Positions 6,129 through 8,893 of a stretch of DNA of 8,893 nt are shown here, piece by piece; position 1 is the first letter of the stretch; the number at the start of each line of letters is the position of its first letter. A program made the translations under genes and the position numbers. The DNA comes from Pyramidobacter piscolens. Lineage in GTDB: Bacteria > Synergistota > Synergistia > Synergistales > Dethiosulfovibrionaceae. The stretch covers positions 1 to 8,893 of the forward strand of contig SFDM01000062.1 of the NCBI GenBank assembly GCA_004558205.1. The letters run 5' to 3'. The notes under the pieces were generated by a model. It saw nothing but the letters and a program-made list of their open reading frames with translations, was not told the origin of the DNA and did not search any database.

Positions 6129-7102
6129 CGGTTCTCACCTTCAATTCTCACACGGGGATCCACGAAGCCGTAGACCACGTCGGCCAGCATATTGCAGATC
6201 ACGGTGATCAGCGCCAGCAGGTAAAAGGCCGCCTCCGCCGACGGGTAGTCGTGCCCCGACAGGGCCTCGAGCAGGAAGGAGCCCACGCCGCGCAGCGAGA
6301 ACACCGTCTCGGTGATCACCGCGCCCGACACCAGCCCCGGCACCGACATCAGCAGAATCGTCACGATGGGCGGCAGAATGGAACGGAAGGCGTGGCCGTA
6401 GACCACCTGCGAGGCGCTCAGCCCCCGGGCGCGGGCCATGAGGACAAAGTCTTCGCCCAGGGCGCGCACCATCAGGTTGCGCACGTAAAGCGCCCAGCCT
6501 CCGAAGCCCATGAGCGTCAGCGACAGCACGGGCAGCGACAGGTGCCAGAGGTAATCCCTGAACAGGGCCCAGCCCCCGTCCGGCACGGGCACCGAAAGGC
6601 TGCCGCGCAGCGGGAAGAGGGGGATCAGCCGCGCGAAAAACATGAGCAGCACCAGCTGGACGAAAAAGCCTGGGAAGGACGAGGCCACAGCGCCGGCACG
6701 GAGCACCAGCCGCTCCACAAAGGACCCGCGACGCACCGCCGCCTTGATTCCCAGCCCTATTCCCAGCACCGCCGAAAAGAACATGGACAGCGACATGAGC
6801 GCCGCCGTGCCGGGCAGGCGGGACAGGAGCTCGTCCCACACGGGCTTGCGGCTCAGGAAGGAAAGGCCGAAACGGAAGGTCAGCATCTGCTTCAAATAGA
6901 TGAAAAACTGTTCCAGCAGGGGCCTGTCCAGGCCATAGAGCTCCCGCAGGCGGGCCTTCGCCTCGGGGGAAAATCCGGGATCGATGATGGTGCTCACAGC
7001 GTCGCCGGGCATCACGCGGAACAGCAGAAAGTTCAGCACCAGCACCGCGGCCAGCACCGCCAGCGACGCGCCCAGCCTTCTGAAAAACCACGGCCATTTC
7101 AT
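6125..7102 (-). CDS. DppB/OppB/NikB-type permease
   Basis: This 325-residue inner-membrane subunit is of normal family length. A first membrane segment (about 11-30) ends in FRVMPGD, the typical DppB N-terminal motif. A soluble loop of about 65 residues follows, containing LRELYGLDRPLLEQF as in the family. Membrane segments lie at about 98-120, 134-160, 187-210, 240-268 and 290-312. The EAA coupling loop DFVLMARARGLSASQVVYGH is at 218-237, followed by FRSILPP. It ends with VDPRVRIEGENR, the usual VDPR tail. It forms the channel with the permease at 4887-6128. Its ATG overlaps the stop of the binding-protein gene (ATGA), and its own stop overlaps the next ATG in the same way, so the three are almost certainly one transcript. 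Confidence 0.94.
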   Translation of the reverse strand: MKWPWFFRRLGASLAVLAAVLVLNFLLFRVMPGDAVSTIIDPGFSPEAKARLRELYGLDRPLLEQFFIYLKQMLTFRFGLSFLSRKPVWDELLSRLPGTAALMSLSMFFSAVLGIGLGIKAAVRRGSFVERLVLRAGAVASSFPGFFVQLVLLMFFARLIPLFPLRGSLSVPVPDGGWALFRDYLWHLSLPVLSLTLMGFGGWALYVRNLMVRALGEDFVLMARARGLSASQVVYGHAFRSILPPIVTILLMSVPGLVSGAVITETVFSLRGVGSFLLEALSGHDYPSAEAAFYLLALITVICNMLADVVYGFVDPRVRIEGENR

Positions 7103-8766
7103 CGCGTCTCAGCCTCCTTCAGCATCCTGAAATAGGGATTGCGCTCCAGCATCACGTACTCGCCCTGCCGGTACTCCAAAAGCCTGAAGGGCCCCGCCCC
7201 GACCAGCCCGAAGGGCCCCGACGCGCCGCTTTTATCGAGGGGGTCCCAGTTCTGCCAGTCCTTGATGCCGTCCACGACGGCTTTGGGCATGTAGGGCAAT
7301 CCGGCGATGTTGTCCAGATACCAGTAGCTGACCCCCTTCATGCGCACCCGCAGTTCCAGGTCGCTCACAGCTTCCGTTTCAGCTACGTCCTTGACGGCAT
7401 CGAAGAAGCGCGGGATCTCGTTCTTATGCACAAAGTCGATGGTGGCCTTCAAATCCTGGGCGGTCACGGGGCTTCCGTCGTTCCACAGCAGCCCCTTTTT
7501 CAGGCGGAACAGGAGTTCCGTGTGCCGCCCTTCCCCATCACCGCGGGTTTCCACTTCCCAGCTCGCGGCCAGTGAGGGGATGTCCTCCAGCGTGAAGGGG
7601 TCGGAGCCGATCAGCCCCTCGTAGATCATGCCGAGCACCTGCCAGGAATAGGCCGTGCTCGCTACGAAGGGGTTCAGGTTCCTGGGCTCTTCGGCCAGGG
7701 CCATGTTCAGAACGCGCATGGGGCCTTCTTTCGGTTCGGCCATCATCAGCGTCCAGATGTTGTCGGCGGTGATCTTTTCCGTGGACAGCACGTTCTTCCA
7801 GCCCCTTGAAATGGCCGCTACGGAGAAACGGCTGTAGATGGGGATCGAGGGCGTCAGGTCGCTCAGAAGCCTTTGGGCTTCTTCCGAAGCTTTCTCCGCC
7901 GCAGCCCGGTCGGGCGCGAATCGGAGCCGGGCCAGAGCCGCGTCGAGCTCCGCGTCGGCGGCGCCCGTCACATTGTAGCCGCCTTCCACGTCCATGGAAC
8001 TGTGATAAAAGGAGTAAAGCGAATCGGGATTGCGTCCCATGCTCCAGGCCAGCACCGCCAGCGAATAGTCCTTCCGGTTCAGGCGGGCGATCATGGCCGA
8101 GAAGTCCATGGGCTCCACCTCCACGTCGAACCCCACGGCGTTCAGCGAGTCGGCGATCTGTTCGGCCATCTCGGCCGTGGTGGGCGCGACGCGGGCCAGC
8201 GGCGAAAGCAGCCTGATCTTCGGCAGCGCCGTTCCCCCGGGCGTCACCAGCTTTCCCGCCAGGTTCCAGCCGTAACCGCGGGAGCGCAGCTTTTCACGCG
8301 CGGCTTCGCGGCTGAAGATGTTGCGCGTGCTCTCGGGCAGCGCCCAGGGCGACACCGGCGGCAGCCAGCCGTTGATGGGTTCGCAGTAGCCCGAGTAGAT
8401 GCTGCGCACCATGCTGTTCCGGTCGATGGCCTGCGCGGCGGCCTGGCGGACGATCTTGTCGTCCCAGGGCGCAATTTTGTTGTTCAGGAGCAGGAAGAAG
8501 GCGTGAAAGCCCCGGGCCAGCGACATCTCCAAATGGGGATCGCGGCTCAGGCGGTTGATATCCGAGGGGCGCGCCACTTCGCTGACGATGTCCAGCTCGC
8601 CCTTCTCGGCCGCCAGTATTTGGGCGTCGGCGTTGGCCACGATGACCATGCAGAGCTTCTCGATCTTGGGCCCCCGAACGTTCGCGGGATCAAAACGCTC
8701 CGTCCCCCGGGCCGCGGAAGCCAGGCCCAGCAGCAGGAGCAGATAAAGCGCCAGTTGTTTTCTCAT
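7099..8766 (-). CDS. Family-5 (DppA/OppA-type) substrate-binding protein, circularly permuted
   Basis: This 555-residue exported protein should capture substrate for the transporter below it. Residues 1-18 are a classical signal peptide (MRKQ, LALYLLLLLGL, ASA before A19) with no lipobox cysteine. Residues about 30-347 match what is normally the second half of the family: GPKIEKL, ILAAEKGELDIV (50-61), PWDDKIVRQAAAQAIDR (100-116), AEQIADSLNAVGFDVEVE (201-218), NPDSLYSFYHS, and the normal C-terminal end SIPIYSRFSV then NIWTLMMAEP (336-345). Residues about 348-550 match the normal mature N-terminus: RVLNMALAEEPRNLNPF (351-367), LGMIYEGLIGSDP, IPSLAASWEVE, FRLKKGLLWNDGSPVTAQDL, GAGPFRLLEY (523-532) and VMLERNPYF, which normally precedes the RGxPK(I) segment. 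The halves are swapped but total length is normal. The start at 8766 is chosen over the ATG at 8784 because GAGG (8777-8774) and the signal peptide fit it. Ligand unknown; peptide, opine or metal chelate are possible. Confidence 0.9.
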   Translation of the reverse strand: MRKQLALYLLLLLGLASAARGTERFDPANVRGPKIEKLCMVIVANADAQILAAEKGELDIVSEVARPSDINRLSRDPHLEMSLARGFHAFFLLLNNKIAPWDDKIVRQAAAQAIDRNSMVRSIYSGYCEPINGWLPPVSPWALPESTRNIFSREAAREKLRSRGYGWNLAGKLVTPGGTALPKIRLLSPLARVAPTTAEMAEQIADSLNAVGFDVEVEPMDFSAMIARLNRKDYSLAVLAWSMGRNPDSLYSFYHSSMDVEGGYNVTGAADAELDAALARLRFAPDRAAAEKASEEAQRLLSDLTPSIPIYSRFSVAAISRGWKNVLSTEKITADNIWTLMMAEPKEGPMRVLNMALAEEPRNLNPFVASTAYSWQVLGMIYEGLIGSDPFTLEDIPSLAASWEVETRGDGEGRHTELLFRLKKGLLWNDGSPVTAQDLKATIDFVHKNEIPRFFDAVKDVAETEAVSDLELRVRMKGVSYWYLDNIAGLPYMPKAVVDGIKDWQNWDPLDKSGASGPFGLVGAGPFRLLEYRQGEYVMLERNPYFRMLKEAETR

Positions 8767-8771
8767 TTTTT

Positions 8772-8777
8772 CGCCTC
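8772..8777 (-). promoter_or_regulatory. Ribosome binding site that fixes the binding-protein start
   Basis: GAGGCG on the minus strand, followed by AAAAA, places GAGG 7 bases before the ATG at 8766. The longer candidate start at 8784 would bury this site inside the coding region, has no purine-rich site of its own, and adds six residues (MKRGEK) ahead of the signal peptide. The reading frame stays open to the window edge, but sequence upstream of 8784 lies in palindromic repeat DNA, so a longer protein is unlikely. Confidence 0.7.
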
Positions 8778-8837
8778 GTTTCATATAAATTGCGGTTTAC
8801 CGGCGTCACTCGCTAAACGTCCCAGCTGCTCGGAACT

Positions 8838-8893
8838 CTCCCCGAGGCAATCCTCGGAGTACGTCAAGTACGCCTCCGGTTGCCTCGGGGGAG
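8838..8893. repeat. Long imperfect palindrome at the right edge (truncated by the window)
   Basis: Bases 8840-8850 (CCCCGAGGCAA) pair perfectly with 8880-8890 (TTGCCTCGGGG). Further in, GGAG (8856-8859) pairs with CTCC (8874-8877), and the apex has two GTAC copies around GTCAA (8859-8871). The result is a hairpin of more than 20 bp with bulges. The distal arm hits the window end. The sequence outside the proximal arm, GTCCCAGCTGCTCGGAACT (8819-8837), may have its complement just beyond. It could be a repeated extragenic palindrome or the terminator of an upstream gene; whether a T-run follows cannot be seen. I find no convincing promoter for the transporter operon between it and the start; the only AT-rich patch is 8783-8790. 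Confidence 0.7.

Noticed and set aside
6251..7135. Long plus-strand frame (294 codons) opposite the DppB-type permease
   Set aside because: It is a shadow frame with extreme H/Q/R/G content, typical of the antisense of GC-rich membrane-protein genes. The permease on the other strand has full family motifs and coupled overlaps.
7099..8766. Binding protein as a simple truncated pseudogene or as two fused fragments of different proteins
   Set aside because: Both canonical halves are present once, in frame and at full combined length, with a signal peptide and coupled operon overlap. Permutation explains this better, although two different parental paralogues cannot be excluded without alignment.
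8767..8893. N-terminal extension of the binding protein to the ATG at 8784 or beyond the window
   Set aside because: The frame is open, but a good ribosome binding site and signal peptide point to 8766, and the upstream part is palindromic repeat sequence.

Overview
The window is about 8.9 kb of GC-rich DNA from a bacterium with an extracytoplasmic compartment. The genes I support all lie on the minus strand. Taxonomy is a weak inference: a GC-rich anaerobe using many family-5 peptide transporters plus PAS-GGDEF regulators would fit Synergistota, but nothing seen here settles it.

Layout in the direction of transcription, right to left. At the right edge (about 8838-8893) is a long imperfect palindrome cut by the window end. 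Next comes a five-gene Dpp/Opp/Nik-type ABC transporter operon: binding protein (7099-8766), two permeases (6125-7102 and 4887-6128) and a first ATPase (4139-4894), all with translationally coupled overlaps. A 314-base non-coding gap follows, holding a MITE-like inverted repeat (3913-4095). Then come the second ATPase (3036-3824) and, 101 bases further on, a large cytoplasmic PAS-GGDEF diguanylate cyclase (331-2934). This ends at a perfect 20-bp-stem bidirectional terminator (271-328). The left edge holds the first 27 codons of an IS200/IS605-family tnpB with an AT-rich leader and small palindromes.

The main discovery is in the binding protein. Its halves are in reverse order relative to every family-5 binding protein I know. 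Behind a normal signal peptide, residues 30-347 match the second half of a DppA/OppA-type protein. Residues 348-550 match the first half. Together they make one full family-length protein, so this reads as a natural circular permutation cut near the expected hinge between the two lobes, not a truncation. Its partner permease (4887-6128) carries about 115 extra residues of beta-rich extracytoplasmic sequence after the first membrane segment. The two oddities may be linked, but that is inference.

In the working model the permuted binding protein captures a peptide-like or metal-chelate substrate and passes it to the two-permease channel, which the two short ATPases drive. The downstream diguanylate cyclase may be co-transcribed and could couple nutrient sensing to c-di-GMP. 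The sequence does not identify the substrate.
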